Source: DASSFG01 sp035550375 (GTDB lineage: Bacteria; Planctomycetota; Planctomycetia; Pirellulales; JAICIG01). From it: DNA of 64,000 nt. Position 1 is the first letter of the stretch. Every line of letters begins with the position of its first letter. The stretch lies in NCBI GenBank assembly GCA_035550375.1, contig DASZPH010000084.1, positions 186,001 to 250,000 of the forward strand, written 5' to 3'. The notes below the pieces were generated by a model that was not told where the DNA came from, did not search any database, and was given only the letters and a program-made list of their open reading frames with translations. The translations under genes were made by a program, and so were the position numbers. Shown in pieces: positions 46,942 through 56,462 of the stretch.

Positions 46942-48204
46942 ATGGCGGTCCATTTCAGCGAATTTGCCCGCAGTGTTCAGGTCGAGACGGCGTTTAACGT
47001 GCTTGCGGTCGCCAAGCGCTTGAAACTCGCCGGCAAGCGCGTGATCGAACTGGAGATCGGCGACAGCCCGTTTCCCTCGACCGCGTCGGCCAAGGCAGCC
47101 GGCATTGCTGCGATCCGCGAAGACCGCTCGCACTATTGCCCGTCGGTGGGACTTCCCGAACTGCGCGAGGCGGCCAGCCGCTACGTCAACCGGGAGCACG
47201 GTCTGTCCACGACGGGCGCGAACATCGTCGTCGGTCCCGGTGCCAAGGTCTTCGAGCTCCTCTTTTGCGAGGCCTTTTTAAACCCTGGCGACGGGGTGCT
47301 CGTCTTCAGCCCATACTTTCCCACCTATCTGCCGAACATCGCCCGCCGCGGCGCCCGGCCCTGGCTTTCGGACCTGAAGCACGAGCGCGAATTCCGGCCG
47401 AATCTGGACGACATCGAACGATTCCTCCAACATGATCCGCATCCCAAGGCGATCTTTCTTAACAGTCCGCACAATCCCACGGGGGGCGTGGCGCGGCGCG
47501 AAGATCTCCAGGCGCTGGGCGACCTGATACGCGGCCGGGACATCGCCGTTTTCAGCGACGAGCCTTACGACCAGATGGTGTGGCGTGGCAAGCACGAGAC
47601 GCTGCTGGCCCAGCCCGGCATGCTCGATCAATGTGTGGCGGCCTACACCTTCAGCAAGTCGTACAGCATGAGCGGCTGGCGGGTCGGTTTCGCCGCGGCC
47701 TCGGTGCCGGTGGTCGAGTTGTTTTCGACGCTTCTCAACACATCGCTTTCATGCGTGGCCCCCTTGGTGCAGTTAGCCGCGGCCGCCGCCTTGGAGCAAG
47801 ACGGCCAGGAGCGTGACTCGACCATGAAGCGGTTTCGCGACAAGGTCGAGCTGATGGCCGCCGGGCTGAATCGGATCGAGGGGGTGCGATGCCTCGATCC
47901 GAGCGCAACGTTCTACCTATTTCCCTCTGTGGCCGCCGTGTGTAACCGCCTGGGCATTAAATCGCATGGCCTGGCCATGTATTTGCTCGAAGCGGCGGAC
48001 GATCGTTTGGGCGTCGCCTGCCTGGGAGGAGAATCGTTTGGCGCCGCCGGCGGAGGCTTTTTGCGATTCAGTTGTGCCGAGCCAGACGAGTTACTGCAAG
48101 AAGCGCTCGCCTTTTTGCCGGACGCCTTTTCTCGCAGCGACCGCGTGGCGGCCTATCTCAGCCGGCACCCCGAGTATCGCTTGCAGCAGCCTTACGCAGA
48201 GTAG
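46942..48204 (+). CDS. PLP-dependent aminotransferase, class I/II
   Basis: A 420-residue fold-type I aminotransferase. The PLP Lys is at about 239 (AYTFSKSYSMSGWRVGFA). The family's other landmarks are present: VGPGAKVFELLFCEAFLNPG, FLNSPHNPTGGVARRED and FSDEPYDQMVW, with the Asp that holds PLP and the conserved Asn-Pro. The C-terminal domain ends with LRFSCAEPDELLQEALAFLP, including the substrate-carboxylate Arg. Substrate cannot be assigned (aspartate-, alanine- or aromatic-type). Follows the hypothetical gene by 3 bp. Confidence 0.92.
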   Translation: MAVHFSEFARSVQVETAFNVLAVAKRLKLAGKRVIELEIGDSPFPSTASAKAAGIAAIREDRSHYCPSVGLPELREAASRYVNREHGLSTTGANIVVGPGAKVFELLFCEAFLNPGDGVLVFSPYFPTYLPNIARRGARPWLSDLKHEREFRPNLDDIERFLQHDPHPKAIFLNSPHNPTGGVARREDLQALGDLIRGRDIAVFSDEPYDQMVWRGKHETLLAQPGMLDQCVAAYTFSKSYSMSGWRVGFAAASVPVVELFSTLLNTSLSCVAPLVQLAAAAALEQDGQERDSTMKRFRDKVELMAAGLNRIEGVRCLDPSATFYLFPSVAAVCNRLGIKSHGLAMYLLEAADDRLGVACLGGESFGAAGGGFLRFSCAEPDELLQEALAFLPDAFSRSDRVAAYLSRHPEYRLQQPYAE

Positions 48205-48430
48205 GCCCGGTACTCCGTGACGGGCCGGCGGTCGCGTCGCAACCGCCTTTTGGCCGTCGAGCATTGGAGCCACTTCCAGTACCGGGCGCCGAGGCATCGT
48301 GGCTGTGAGAGATCGCACGTGGTCGAAACATGGTCGACCGGTGGCCGCCGCCGACCTGCGCGGTTATGCTACGCTACGAGCTGCACGAGATAACTCTCGG
48401 CGCGCCAAGTCCCACCCGCGAGATGCTCCC

Positions 48431-49429
48431 ATGACCGCCAGCAGCCCGATGACCGCGGCGCAGTTCATTCTCGACCAGCAGCGTTTGCGCCACCCGCGGG
48501 CTTCCGGTGATTTCTCCTGGTTGCTGTGCGGCATCACGCTGGCGGCCAAGATCGTGGCCGCCCAGGTCCGCCGCGCCGGCCTGAGCGACATCATGGGCGC
48601 GGCCGAAGACACGAACGTGCACGGCGAACAGCAGCAGCGGCTCGACGTGTTTGCCAACAAGGCCCTGTTGCACGCCCTGGGCAATCGCGGCAACGTCGGC
48701 GTGCTTGCCTCGGAAGAGAACGAAGAGCCCGTCGTCGTGCTGGAAAACCCGGAACACGGCGAGTATATCGTCGTCTTCGACCCGCTCGACGGTTCAAGCA
48801 ATATCGACGTGAACGTGAGCGTGGGGACAATTTTCTCCATCTTCCGCCGCAACGTAAGCAACACGGCCAATCCGGCCTCCGACGTTCTTCAGCCGGGTCA
48901 CCGCCAGGTGGCGGCCGGCTACGTGCTCTATGGTTCCTCGACGATGCTGGTCTATTCAACCGGTTTCGGCGTTCACGGCTTCACGCTCGATCTGTCGATT
49001 GGGGCCTTCGTCCTCAGCCACCCGAACATCCGGATGCCCCCGCGCGGGAATCTGTACTCGGTGAACGAGGCCAACTCAGACAGTTTCCCCGAAGGCTGCC
49101 GCCGCTATTTGGATTGGCTGCGATCAGGCGAGGCGGGCGTGGCCTATTCGTCGCGCTACATCGGATCGCTGGTGGCCGACTTTCATCGCACGATGCTCAA
49201 GGGCGGGGTTTTTCTTTATCCGCCCACGCAGCGATACGCCGACGGCAAGCTGCGGCTGCTCTACGAAGCCAACCCGATCGCTTTCCTCGCCGAGCAGGCC
49301 GACGGGGTGGCGACCGACGGGCGTCAGCGCATTCTCGACCTTGTGCCCGGCGCGTTGCACCAGCGCACGCCGCTTTACGTCGGCAGCCGGTTCGAAATGG
49401 AACGACTAAACGAGTTTTTGGCCGAGTAG
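48431..49429 (+). CDS. fbp: Fructose-1,6-bisphosphatase class 1
   Basis: A 332-residue gluconeogenic enzyme that hydrolyses fructose 1,6-bisphosphate. The metal-binding signature FDPLDGSSNIDVNVSVGTIF is intact, as are ASEENEEP and SSRYIGSLVADFHRTMLKGG. The length is standard. The ATG at 48431 fits the known N-terminus (MTASSPMTAAQFILDQQ), while the longer frame from a GTG at 48299 adds an unrelated basic leader. Single gene, 226 bp after the aminotransferase; convergent with the beta-propeller gene. Confidence 0.93.
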   Translation: MTASSPMTAAQFILDQQRLRHPRASGDFSWLLCGITLAAKIVAAQVRRAGLSDIMGAAEDTNVHGEQQQRLDVFANKALLHALGNRGNVGVLASEENEEPVVVLENPEHGEYIVVFDPLDGSSNIDVNVSVGTIFSIFRRNVSNTANPASDVLQPGHRQVAAGYVLYGSSTMLVYSTGFGVHGFTLDLSIGAFVLSHPNIRMPPRGNLYSVNEANSDSFPEGCRRYLDWLRSGEAGVAYSSRYIGSLVADFHRTMLKGGVFLYPPTQRYADGKLRLLYEANPIAFLAEQADGVATDGRQRILDLVPGALHQRTPLYVGSRFEMERLNEFLAE

Positions 49430-49445
49430 CACGGCGCGGTCGGTC

Positions 49446-50567
49446 TCATTGCCCCGTCACCCGGCCGACGCCGAACTGGTCGCCCGCGGCAAAGGGGGTC
49501 CGGCCGCGGAAGTCGATCTCCACCATTTTTTCGCTGTGGACCTCGCGACCGTGCTCGTCGGCGAGCGCCGTCAGCGTGCTTTTGGTGGCGGTGTCGATCA
49601 CCTCGCCAGTCGAAGGATAAGCGAACTTGCCGTCGAGACTGAACGTCACCCAACCCGGCTGCTCACGCACGGCGATGCTGGTTGTTTGCTGGGGCGGCTC
49701 GGAGGTGTTGTCGAAGACGTGGACGCGCTGGTTGAAGGCGTCGACCACCCAGATTTCTTTCTCGTCGGGCGTCAGGCCGATGCCGTGGCTCGGGCATCCG
49801 TGACGCTTCACGGGTCCGGTCGCGAAGCCGGCCACCTCGACGCGGTGCAGCTTCTTGCCCGTCGTGAGGTCGCCGATCTCGAAACCAAGCAGCCCGTTAA
49901 CGCAAATGTAGGCCCGCGTACGCACGCCGTTGACAGTAAAGGGGCGAATTGCACCGGAGAAGGGGCCGACCTCTTGCACGACTCGGTGGCTCGTCGTGTC
50001 GGCTACGAACAGTATCGGCGACTTGAGGCCGCCTAAATACATTCGCTGTCCGTCGCGGCTGACCACGGTGTTGTGCGCCCCGCTTTTGGTTTCGATCGAA
50101 GTGATGAGCCGTCCGGTCGCCGCGTCGATCACGTTCCAGGTGTCCTTCTCAAAGGACGGAACGTACAGGATCTTTCCATCCGGCGTGATCGACATCCGGT
50201 CGGTGCCGTTCGGCGGCGACGTTTCCCAAAGCGTCTCTTCGCTTACCAGGTCGATGCAATACAACTTCGAACGCGTAGTGAAATAGAGCCGTCCGGTGGT
50301 CGCACACGCACAAACCCCCTTGATGTTGTCCGGCTTTGGGTCACGGCTGGCCGGCGTTTCGATTCGTTTGACGAGTTTGTGGCCCGCGTCGATATCGAAC
50401 ACCAGCACGCCGGCCCCTCCAAAGCTCAGGTCATCGCGTATTCCGGGGCAGACGACGTAGAGGGAACGGTGCACGCCATCATCGGGCCGGGCGTCGCCGT
50501 TAAACGAGACGAGAAAAGCTGCAACCAGCACCCAGAACCAAAGGCGATGACAAACGGAGCGCGGCAT
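49446..50567 (-). CDS. Exported YVTN-type beta-propeller protein
   Basis: A 373-residue exported protein. The signal peptide MPRSVCHRLWFWVLVAAFLV is followed by a series of four-stranded blades (YFTTRSKLYCIDLVSEETLW, LYVPSFEKDTWNVIDAATGR, MYLGGLKSPILFVADTTSHR, IWVVDAFNQRVHVFDNTSEP). The repeating VVDxxTxR pattern is that of YVTN/lactonase-like propellers. No catalytic residues are obvious; it may be a lactonase, a surface binding protein or a periplasmic scaffold. Convergent with fbp, 16 bp away. Confidence 0.85.
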   Translation of the reverse strand: MPRSVCHRLWFWVLVAAFLVSFNGDARPDDGVHRSLYVVCPGIRDDLSFGGAGVLVFDIDAGHKLVKRIETPASRDPKPDNIKGVCACATTGRLYFTTRSKLYCIDLVSEETLWETSPPNGTDRMSITPDGKILYVPSFEKDTWNVIDAATGRLITSIETKSGAHNTVVSRDGQRMYLGGLKSPILFVADTTSHRVVQEVGPFSGAIRPFTVNGVRTRAYICVNGLLGFEIGDLTTGKKLHRVEVAGFATGPVKRHGCPSHGIGLTPDEKEIWVVDAFNQRVHVFDNTSEPPQQTTSIAVREQPGWVTFSLDGKFAYPSTGEVIDTATKSTLTALADEHGREVHSEKMVEIDFRGRTPFAAGDQFGVGRVTGQ

Positions 50568-50727
50568 GGTGATACCACAGCAAAGATGGAAGTGAGGCAC
50601 AACCGGGAAGCACGCCTCCCCGCTGGCCGGCGTTGTCCGCCATTCTAACTTGCGGCCTTCACCTCGCCACGGCAGTCCTCGTCAAAAGGGCCGAGACGTG
50701 CTAGATTTCCTGCCGAAGGTGAACACC

Positions 50728-51279
50728 ATGAATCGCGAAGATGCCTGGACACTGGTCTGCGAATACACGGCGAGTGACAGCCTGCGCAAACACATGCTGG
50801 CGGTTGAGGCGGCCATGCGGGGGTACGCGAACCGCTTCGGTGAAGACATCGACAAATGGGGAATCGTCGGCCTGCTGCACGACTTCGACTACGAGCGCTG
50901 GCCCAATCCGCCCGATCACCCGCTGAAGGGGGCAGAGATTCTCGCGGCGAAGGGTTACCCGGGCGAGGTGATCTATGCGATCAAGTCGCACGCCGACTAT
51001 CTGACCGATTGCCCCCGGGTATCGCGCCTCGACAAGACGCTCTACGCCTGCGACGAGTTGGCGGGCTTCGTCACGGCCGTGGCCTTGCTGCGACCCGAGA
51101 AACTCAGCGGCATGCAGGCCTCGAGCGTCAGGAAAAAGATGAAGCAAAAGAGCTTCGCTGCAGCCGTCAGCCGCGAAGACATCGTCCGCGGCGCCGAAGA
51201 TCTAGGCGTGCCGCTCGACGAACATATTCAGTTCGTGATCGACGCGATGCAGGTGGCAGCGGCCGCGCTCGGCCTGTGA
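50728..51279 (+). CDS. HD-domain protein
   Basis: A 183-residue protein of the HD/HDIG phosphohydrolase type. The metal site HD is in GLLHDFDYERWPNP, with an upstream His in SLRKHMLAVEAAM and a later SHADY; together these give the H...HD...H pattern. It lacks the full HDIG form. Length matches stand-alone HD proteins of unknown substrate (nucleotide or phosphonate hydrolases). The ATG at 50728 is chosen over 50650, which would add a basic leader. Single gene between two minus-strand genes. Confidence 0.88.
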   Translation: MNREDAWTLVCEYTASDSLRKHMLAVEAAMRGYANRFGEDIDKWGIVGLLHDFDYERWPNPPDHPLKGAEILAAKGYPGEVIYAIKSHADYLTDCPRVSRLDKTLYACDELAGFVTAVALLRPEKLSGMQASSVRKKMKQKSFAAAVSREDIVRGAEDLGVPLDEHIQFVIDAMQVAAAALGL

Positions 51280-51309
51280 AGTATTCCGCTGAACTCGCGG
51301 CCCGTTCCT

Positions 51310-51324
51310 TCTCCCGCCGGGAGA
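51310..51324. repeat. Dispersed palindrome TCTCCC...GGGAGA
   Basis: TCTCCCGCCGGGAGA resembles the outer part of both island inverted repeats (9024-9032 and 13442-13450). Probably a low-copy intergenic palindrome family in this genome. Confidence 0.5.
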
Positions 51325-51420
51325 GGCCAAGTGAGGGCGCGTTGAAGTGGCAAACCGGCTGAGCGCGAAAATTACGCCCACCGCTCGCCGTCTTCTCAAA
51401 GGAACGACGGGACGACTTCG

Positions 51421-51780
51421 CTAATTCCCCCAGTACCCACCGAACCAGTCGATCGGGTAGGTGACCTGGTAGTCGTAGCCACCGAAGAACGTTCCGCCCG
51501 GCGGGGCGAACGGGCCGGCCGGCGCTCCGCGGAAATAGGTGCTCTGGGCACCGTAATGTGCGGGTGGCGTCGTGCCCGATAACATCGGGTAGTTCGGTTG
51601 CCTCGCTCGGAAAGGCGCGTATAGCCCGTAGTAGGCGCTATACGGAGTGTAGTAGGTTCTGTAGGGCGCATAACCCGCATAGCCGCCATAATAGGCGCCG
51701 GCACGCCCGGGGCACTGTGCGCTGGTGGGCAGGCTCATCCCGCAGAGGAGAAACACCAGCGAAAGGAGCACGATTCTCAT
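51421..51780 (-). CDS. Small exported Tyr/Gly/Pro-rich protein (119 aa)
   Basis: Signal peptide MRIVLLSLVFLLCGMSLPTS with a cleavage site near AQC, then a short mature protein rich in Tyr, Gly and Pro (YYGGYAGYAPYRTYYTPYSA, ending WFGGYWGN). AGGAGGTG sits just before the ATG at 51780 and confirms the start against the longer frame to 51837. Similar in composition to part of the Gly/Tyr-rich TPR protein at 22.7-24.1 kb. Probably a surface or cell-wall-associated component. No family recognised. Confidence 0.75.
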   Translation of the reverse strand: MRIVLLSLVFLLCGMSLPTSAQCPGRAGAYYGGYAGYAPYRTYYTPYSAYYGLYAPFRARQPNYPMLSGTTPPAHYGAQSTYFRGAPAGPFAPPGGTFFGGYDYQVTYPIDWFGGYWGN

Positions 51781-51858
51781 AGCACACCTCCTGCGTTGTT
51801 CGCCGGCGAGCGAAAGACCGATTGCAATGTAGGTCATGTTCAGAGTTCCGGCAAGCGC

Positions 51859-53322
51859 TCACGCCAGCAATGCGTGAATCACGTTGCCGTGCACGTCAGT
51901 CAGCCGGCGGTCGATGCCGTTGTGACGGTAGGTCAGCTTCTCGTGGTTGATGCCGAGCAGGTGAAGCACCGTGGCGTGCTGGTCGTAGCAGTAGGTCGGG
52001 TTGAGGACCGCCTTGTACGACCATTCGTCGCTCTCGCCGTAGGTCGCGCCGCCTCTGATCCCGCCGCCCGCCATCCAGGAGGTGAAGGTGAACGGGTTGT
52101 GATCGCGCCCCTTGCTCCCCTGGCTGCAGGGCATGCGGCCGAATTCGGTGGTCCAGATCACGATTGTGTCGTCGAGTAGGCCGCGGGCGTCGAGGTCCTT
52201 GAGCAACGCCGCCGCGGGCCGGTCCATGCTCCGTCCCATGTCGCCGTGGTCTTTGGCGATGTCTTCGTGGCTGTCCCAGTTGCGGCGGGGGAAACCGTTG
52301 TCGGCCCCGCTGAAGAGCTGCACGAACCGCACTCCCCGCTCGAGCAGCCGCCGGGCCACCAGGCAGTTGCGGCCAAAGTCTTGCGTGGCCGGCTGGTCGA
52401 GGCCGTAGAGTTTCAGCGTGGCCTCGGTCTCGTCTTCCAGGTTGAGCACTTCCGGCGCGCTGAGTTGTAAGCGAGCGGCCATCTCGTAGCTGGCGATGCG
52501 GGCCTCCAGCCGCGAGTCCCCCGGGCGCGTCGCCAGATGCTCGGCGTTGAGCGTCCCCAGCACTTCCAGGGCGGCTCTTTCGCTCTCGGCCGTGATGAAC
52601 TCCGCCGTCGCGGGCGGACGCAGGTCCGCGATCGGGTTTTTGGCTCCTGGCCGCACCATCGTGCCCTGATGCGCCGCGGGCAAGAAACCGGCGCTCCAGT
52701 TGCCCGGCCCGTTGGGGGCAAAGCCGCGCGAGTCGGGCAGAACCACGAACGTCGGCAGGTTGTCGTTCATGCTCCCCAGCCCGTACGAAACCCATGCTCC
52801 CATGCTGGGGAACCCCGGCAACACGAAACCCGTGTTCTGCATGAACGTGGCCGGACCGTGAACGTTCGACTTGGAGACCATCGAGTGGATGAAGGCCATT
52901 CGGTCGACGCATTCCGCCAGGTGCGGGACTAACGAGCTCATCCATTTGCCGCACTGGCCGTGCTGCGCCCACTGCCAGGGGCTCTTCATGCACGCTCCGG
53001 GGGAGCTTTGAAAGAGCTCCACCTTCTCGCCCGGATCGAAGGGCTGACCGTCGCGCTCGATCAGCTCCGGCTTATAGTCAAACGTGTCGCACTGGCTGGC
53101 CGCCCCCGACATGAAAAGTTGCACAACCCGCTTCGCCTTAGCGCGGTGGTGCAGGCCGCCGTCGAGCTCCGACCGGGGGGCCGGGGAAGTCATCTCCGCC
53201 AGCAGCCCCTGTTCGCCGAGAAGCCGCGCCAGCGCGATGCCTCCCAGCCCTCCTCCAAGACGCCAAAGGAGATCGCGGCGGTTCAAAGCAGCATTTTTGA
53301 CGGGAGCGTGTGGGTTAGTCAT
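51859..53322 (-). CDS. DUF1501 (sulfatase-like fold) Tat-exported protein
   Basis: A 487-residue DUF1501 protein, a planctomycete-enriched family with an alkaline-phosphatase-like fold. Tat signal LNRRDLLWRLGGGLGGIA near residues 13-30. Family blocks are VQLFMSGAASQCDTFDYKPE, FIHSMVSKSNVHGP, DNGFPRRNWDSHEDIAKDHG and TEFGRMPCSQGSKGRDHNPF. The C-terminus (LHLLGINHEKLTYRHNG...) is typical. Follows the PSD1 cytochrome gene by 13 bp; this pair is one of the most frequent gene couples in Planctomycetes. The biochemical role is not established. Confidence 0.93.
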   Translation of the reverse strand: MTNPHAPVKNAALNRRDLLWRLGGGLGGIALARLLGEQGLLAEMTSPAPRSELDGGLHHRAKAKRVVQLFMSGAASQCDTFDYKPELIERDGQPFDPGEKVELFQSSPGACMKSPWQWAQHGQCGKWMSSLVPHLAECVDRMAFIHSMVSKSNVHGPATFMQNTGFVLPGFPSMGAWVSYGLGSMNDNLPTFVVLPDSRGFAPNGPGNWSAGFLPAAHQGTMVRPGAKNPIADLRPPATAEFITAESERAALEVLGTLNAEHLATRPGDSRLEARIASYEMAARLQLSAPEVLNLEDETEATLKLYGLDQPATQDFGRNCLVARRLLERGVRFVQLFSGADNGFPRRNWDSHEDIAKDHGDMGRSMDRPAAALLKDLDARGLLDDTIVIWTTEFGRMPCSQGSKGRDHNPFTFTSWMAGGGIRGGATYGESDEWSYKAVLNPTYCYDQHATVLHLLGINHEKLTYRHNGIDRRLTDVHGNVIHALLA

Positions 53323-53335
53323 TTACGCATCGCGT

Positions 53336-56300
53336 TCAGTCGACGAACACAAACTCGTTGCTGTTAAAAATCACACGGCAGGCGTTCGCCAGACCGAACC
53401 GCTGAGCATAGCTGACCAGGCGCTCTCGCTCGCCGGCAGTCGGAATACGCCCTAAAGCGAACCGGTAGGCCGCGTCAATTTGGCCCGAAAGGTCGTTGAC
53501 CGCGCCCGACACCCGCTCGGCGAGGTGCTGCGCCTGATGCACCGACAGCGGATTGTTGAGCAGCGAGAGCGCCTGCAGGGCCGTGAGCGTGGTGTTGCGT
53601 TTGGGAGTCAGGATCGACGGATCGGCGCAGTCGAGACATTCCATGAACGGATCGGGAACGCTGCGCACGAGGAATCGGTAGACGCTGCGCCGGCAGGAGC
53701 CCGGCGCGTCAACGTCATAGCGCTCGTAGTCGTAAACCGGCGAATGGTCGTCTTTGAAATAGAACTGTTGTACCGAGGGCCCGCCCATCTGTCCGTCGAG
53801 CCGGCCGGTGGCGACGAGCATGGCGTCGTGAACCGATTCGGCGTCGAGCCGCATGCGGTTCATCCGCCACAGCAGCCGGTTGCCCGCGTCGATTTTTGCA
53901 TAGTCGGGCTTCTCGGCTGACGCTTGCCGGTAGACGGCGCTGGTGACGATCAGCCGGTGAAGTTCCTTGAGCGATTCGCCGTGCTCCATGAACCAGCGGG
54001 CCAGCCAATCGAGCAGTTCCGCGTGGGTCGGCGGAGATCCCATCCGGCCAAAATCGTTCGGTGTGTCGACGATCCCCTGCCCAAAGTGGTACTGCCAGAC
54101 GCGGTTCACGATCGAGCGCCGCACGAGCGCGTTGCCGGGATCGGTAAGCCAGTTCGCCAGGGCCGCGCGGCGTCGTCCCTCGTCGCCCGCATGGGCGATG
54201 ACAAACTCTGCCGACGGCCCCGACACACAAGCAACCGCGCCCGGCGACATGAGCTGCTTCGGATTGCGGACGTCGCCCCGCGCGAGTAAATGGACCGACC
54301 GGGGTTCGCGCGCCGGCGTGAAACTGCCCTGCGGCGCAAAGTCGTGGCAAGCGGCAAACACCATCTGCTGCGCCGGTAACGCCGAGAGTTTGGCTTGTAG
54401 TTCGGCCAGCCGGTGCGCAACCGCGGCCATCTCGTGCCGGACCGCGGGTTCGAGCGATACCAGCGCCTGGTGGCGTCGCTCGTCGGCCAGCGCCGCAAGT
54501 TTAAAACTCAACTCCTGTCGCGGCGAAAGCATCGTTCCGCTTGGGTCGGTGATTCTCTCGCGGCTGCTGAAACCGTCGACGAGGTTCCTCTTGGCCCAGC
54601 CCGGCGGCGCCTCGATCGAGTCGAGGGCCGACACGTCGCAACCCGCTGCCGCGTTTCGGCCGTCAGCAAAGGCAAGCAATTCGGCCAAAGCAAAGATCCA
54701 GTCCCCGGTACGCTTCCAGAGCCGCGTGGCGGTGATGCGCAGGTACCGGCCCCCCTTTCCCTCCGCGTGGATGCGATAAGGTGTATCGCCCGGATGCGGA
54801 TAGTCGGCTCCCGTCTCGTCGGCCAACAGTTGGGAGGTGGCAAACGTCGGGTCGTCGGACAACTCGACGCGGAACCGGGCAGGAAAACCGAAGCCGGGGC
54901 CGGGATGGCCGCCGTACACCACGTGGGCCGGAACAAGCACCACGTCGTCCAGAGGAAGCGATCGACCGAGGTCGACCTGCACCCATTTGGTCGACTCCGG
55001 CGTGGGCATGATTTGGCTGTGGTAGCCGAGCGTGGGGCTCGCCTCACCCGGCTCGATCGGCAGGGCAGACAGTTCCTGCTCCGTGGCCGCCATCTGAGTG
55101 TCGAGCGCCTCGATTTCGGGCGAGCGCTGTTGACGCACCTCGGAAGCGAGCGCTTGTTGCCTCGATTCCACGGACTTTTTTTCCGCCAGCAGTTCCCGCC
55201 GCCTGGTGGCGACGCGAGGGTCGGCATCGTAGGGCCGCTCGGCTCGGTCGATTCCGGCGAACACGGCCTGCAAGCGATAATAATCCTCCTGGGTGATCGG
55301 ATCGAACTTGTGGTTATGGCAGCGAGCACAATGGACGGTCAGGCTGAGAAAAGTCGACGCGGTCGTGGCCACCATGTCGTCGCGGTCGTTCGAGCGAGCG
55401 ATGTCTTTGTCGACCGTTCCTTCGCGCAGCTCGACGTGGCCGACAAAGTCCCAAGGACCGGCAACCAGAAAGCCTGTGGCGACGATGGCTTGCGGATCGT
55501 CGACAAACAGCACGTCACCGGCAATCTGCTCCGCGACGAAACGGCTGTAGGGCTTATCGGCGTTGAGAGACTCGATCACCCAGTCTCGATAAGGCCAGGA
55601 GTTTGGCCGCGGCTTATCCTTGTCGTAGCCATGCGATTCGCCGTAGTGGACCACGTCGAGCCAGTGGCGGCCCCACCGTTCACCGTAGTGGGGCGAGGCC
55701 AGCAAGCGGTCGACCAACCGCGGGTAAGCGTCGAGCGAAGAATCGTTGGCAAATTCGTCAAGTTCCTCTGGAGCGGGCGGCAATCCGTGCAGGTCGAACT
55801 TCAGCCGCCGCAAAAGCGTGCGGCGATCGGCCTCGGCGGATGGCTCTAGCCCCTGATCGTGCAACTTTTTCAGAACGAACGCATCGATAGGAGTCCTTAC
55901 CCACGTCGATTCCAAGTCGGGGACGTGTGAATCTTGCAGCGGCTTGAGCGACCACCAGTCTCCTTTAAGGCCCACTCGCTCCTTAAGCGCGAGTCCATCC
56001 GGCCAAATCGCGCCCTGCTCAACCCAGCGACGAATTGCCGCCACCTGCTCGGCCGCCAGCGGCGGCGCCCCCTTGGGCATCTCGGGTGATTTTCCGGAGA
56101 TATATTCAACGAGCAGGCTTTCGGCCGGTTTTCCGGGAACGACGACGGGGCCGCTTTCGCCCCCCTTCAACAGGTCCTCGTGTCGAGCGATGGACAGCCC
56201 CCCCTTAGCATCCTCGCCCTGATGACACCGCACGCAGTGCGCCTCGAAAATCGGTGCGACCCGCTCGCGAAAAAAGGCATCGTCTGCCGGAACGGGCAGG

Positions 56301-56398
56301 GCAGGAACCAGACAGAAGACCAGAAGGCCGGCAACGCGCAGCGTCGGGCAAGCGAAGCAAGCGTGGAACGACAGGTTTGTTTGACCGGAGTGCCGCAT
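53336..56398 (-). CDS. PSD1 / planctomycete cytochrome C (DUF1549-DUF1553) protein
   Basis: A 1020-residue exported protein. The signal segment (TLRVAGLLVFCLVPALPVPA) precedes a planctomycete-type cytochrome c with CVRCH (Cys55, Cys58, His59). DUF1549 follows (about 150-370, including HYGERWGRHWLDVVHYGESH). DUF1553 covers about 720-1000 (NWLTDPGNALVRRSIVNRVW and TLTALQALSLLNNPLSVHQA). Between them (about 460-620) is a beta-rich stretch resembling a discoidin/F5-8 type C domain (WVQVDLGRSLPLDDVVLVP). A coiled coil (about 425-460) precedes it. Partner of the DUF1501 gene. Start ATG 56398; the longer frame overlaps the divergent sulfatase gene. Confidence 0.92.
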   Translation of the reverse strand: MRHSGQTNLSFHACFACPTLRVAGLLVFCLVPALPVPADDAFFRERVAPIFEAHCVRCHQGEDAKGGLSIARHEDLLKGGESGPVVVPGKPAESLLVEYISGKSPEMPKGAPPLAAEQVAAIRRWVEQGAIWPDGLALKERVGLKGDWWSLKPLQDSHVPDLESTWVRTPIDAFVLKKLHDQGLEPSAEADRRTLLRRLKFDLHGLPPAPEELDEFANDSSLDAYPRLVDRLLASPHYGERWGRHWLDVVHYGESHGYDKDKPRPNSWPYRDWVIESLNADKPYSRFVAEQIAGDVLFVDDPQAIVATGFLVAGPWDFVGHVELREGTVDKDIARSNDRDDMVATTASTFLSLTVHCARCHNHKFDPITQEDYYRLQAVFAGIDRAERPYDADPRVATRRRELLAEKKSVESRQQALASEVRQQRSPEIEALDTQMAATEQELSALPIEPGEASPTLGYHSQIMPTPESTKWVQVDLGRSLPLDDVVLVPAHVVYGGHPGPGFGFPARFRVELSDDPTFATSQLLADETGADYPHPGDTPYRIHAEGKGGRYLRITATRLWKRTGDWIFALAELLAFADGRNAAAGCDVSALDSIEAPPGWAKRNLVDGFSSRERITDPSGTMLSPRQELSFKLAALADERRHQALVSLEPAVRHEMAAVAHRLAELQAKLSALPAQQMVFAACHDFAPQGSFTPAREPRSVHLLARGDVRNPKQLMSPGAVACVSGPSAEFVIAHAGDEGRRRAALANWLTDPGNALVRRSIVNRVWQYHFGQGIVDTPNDFGRMGSPPTHAELLDWLARWFMEHGESLKELHRLIVTSAVYRQASAEKPDYAKIDAGNRLLWRMNRMRLDAESVHDAMLVATGRLDGQMGGPSVQQFYFKDDHSPVYDYERYDVDAPGSCRRSVYRFLVRSVPDPFMECLDCADPSILTPKRNTTLTALQALSLLNNPLSVHQAQHLAERVSGAVNDLSGQIDAAYRFALGRIPTAGERERLVSYAQRFGLANACRVIFNSNEFVFVD

Positions 56399-56462
56399 GG
56401 TGCCATCATAATGCCGGCGGCCGCGCATGGGGAGCGCGGCGATACCCTGCCGGAGACCATCG

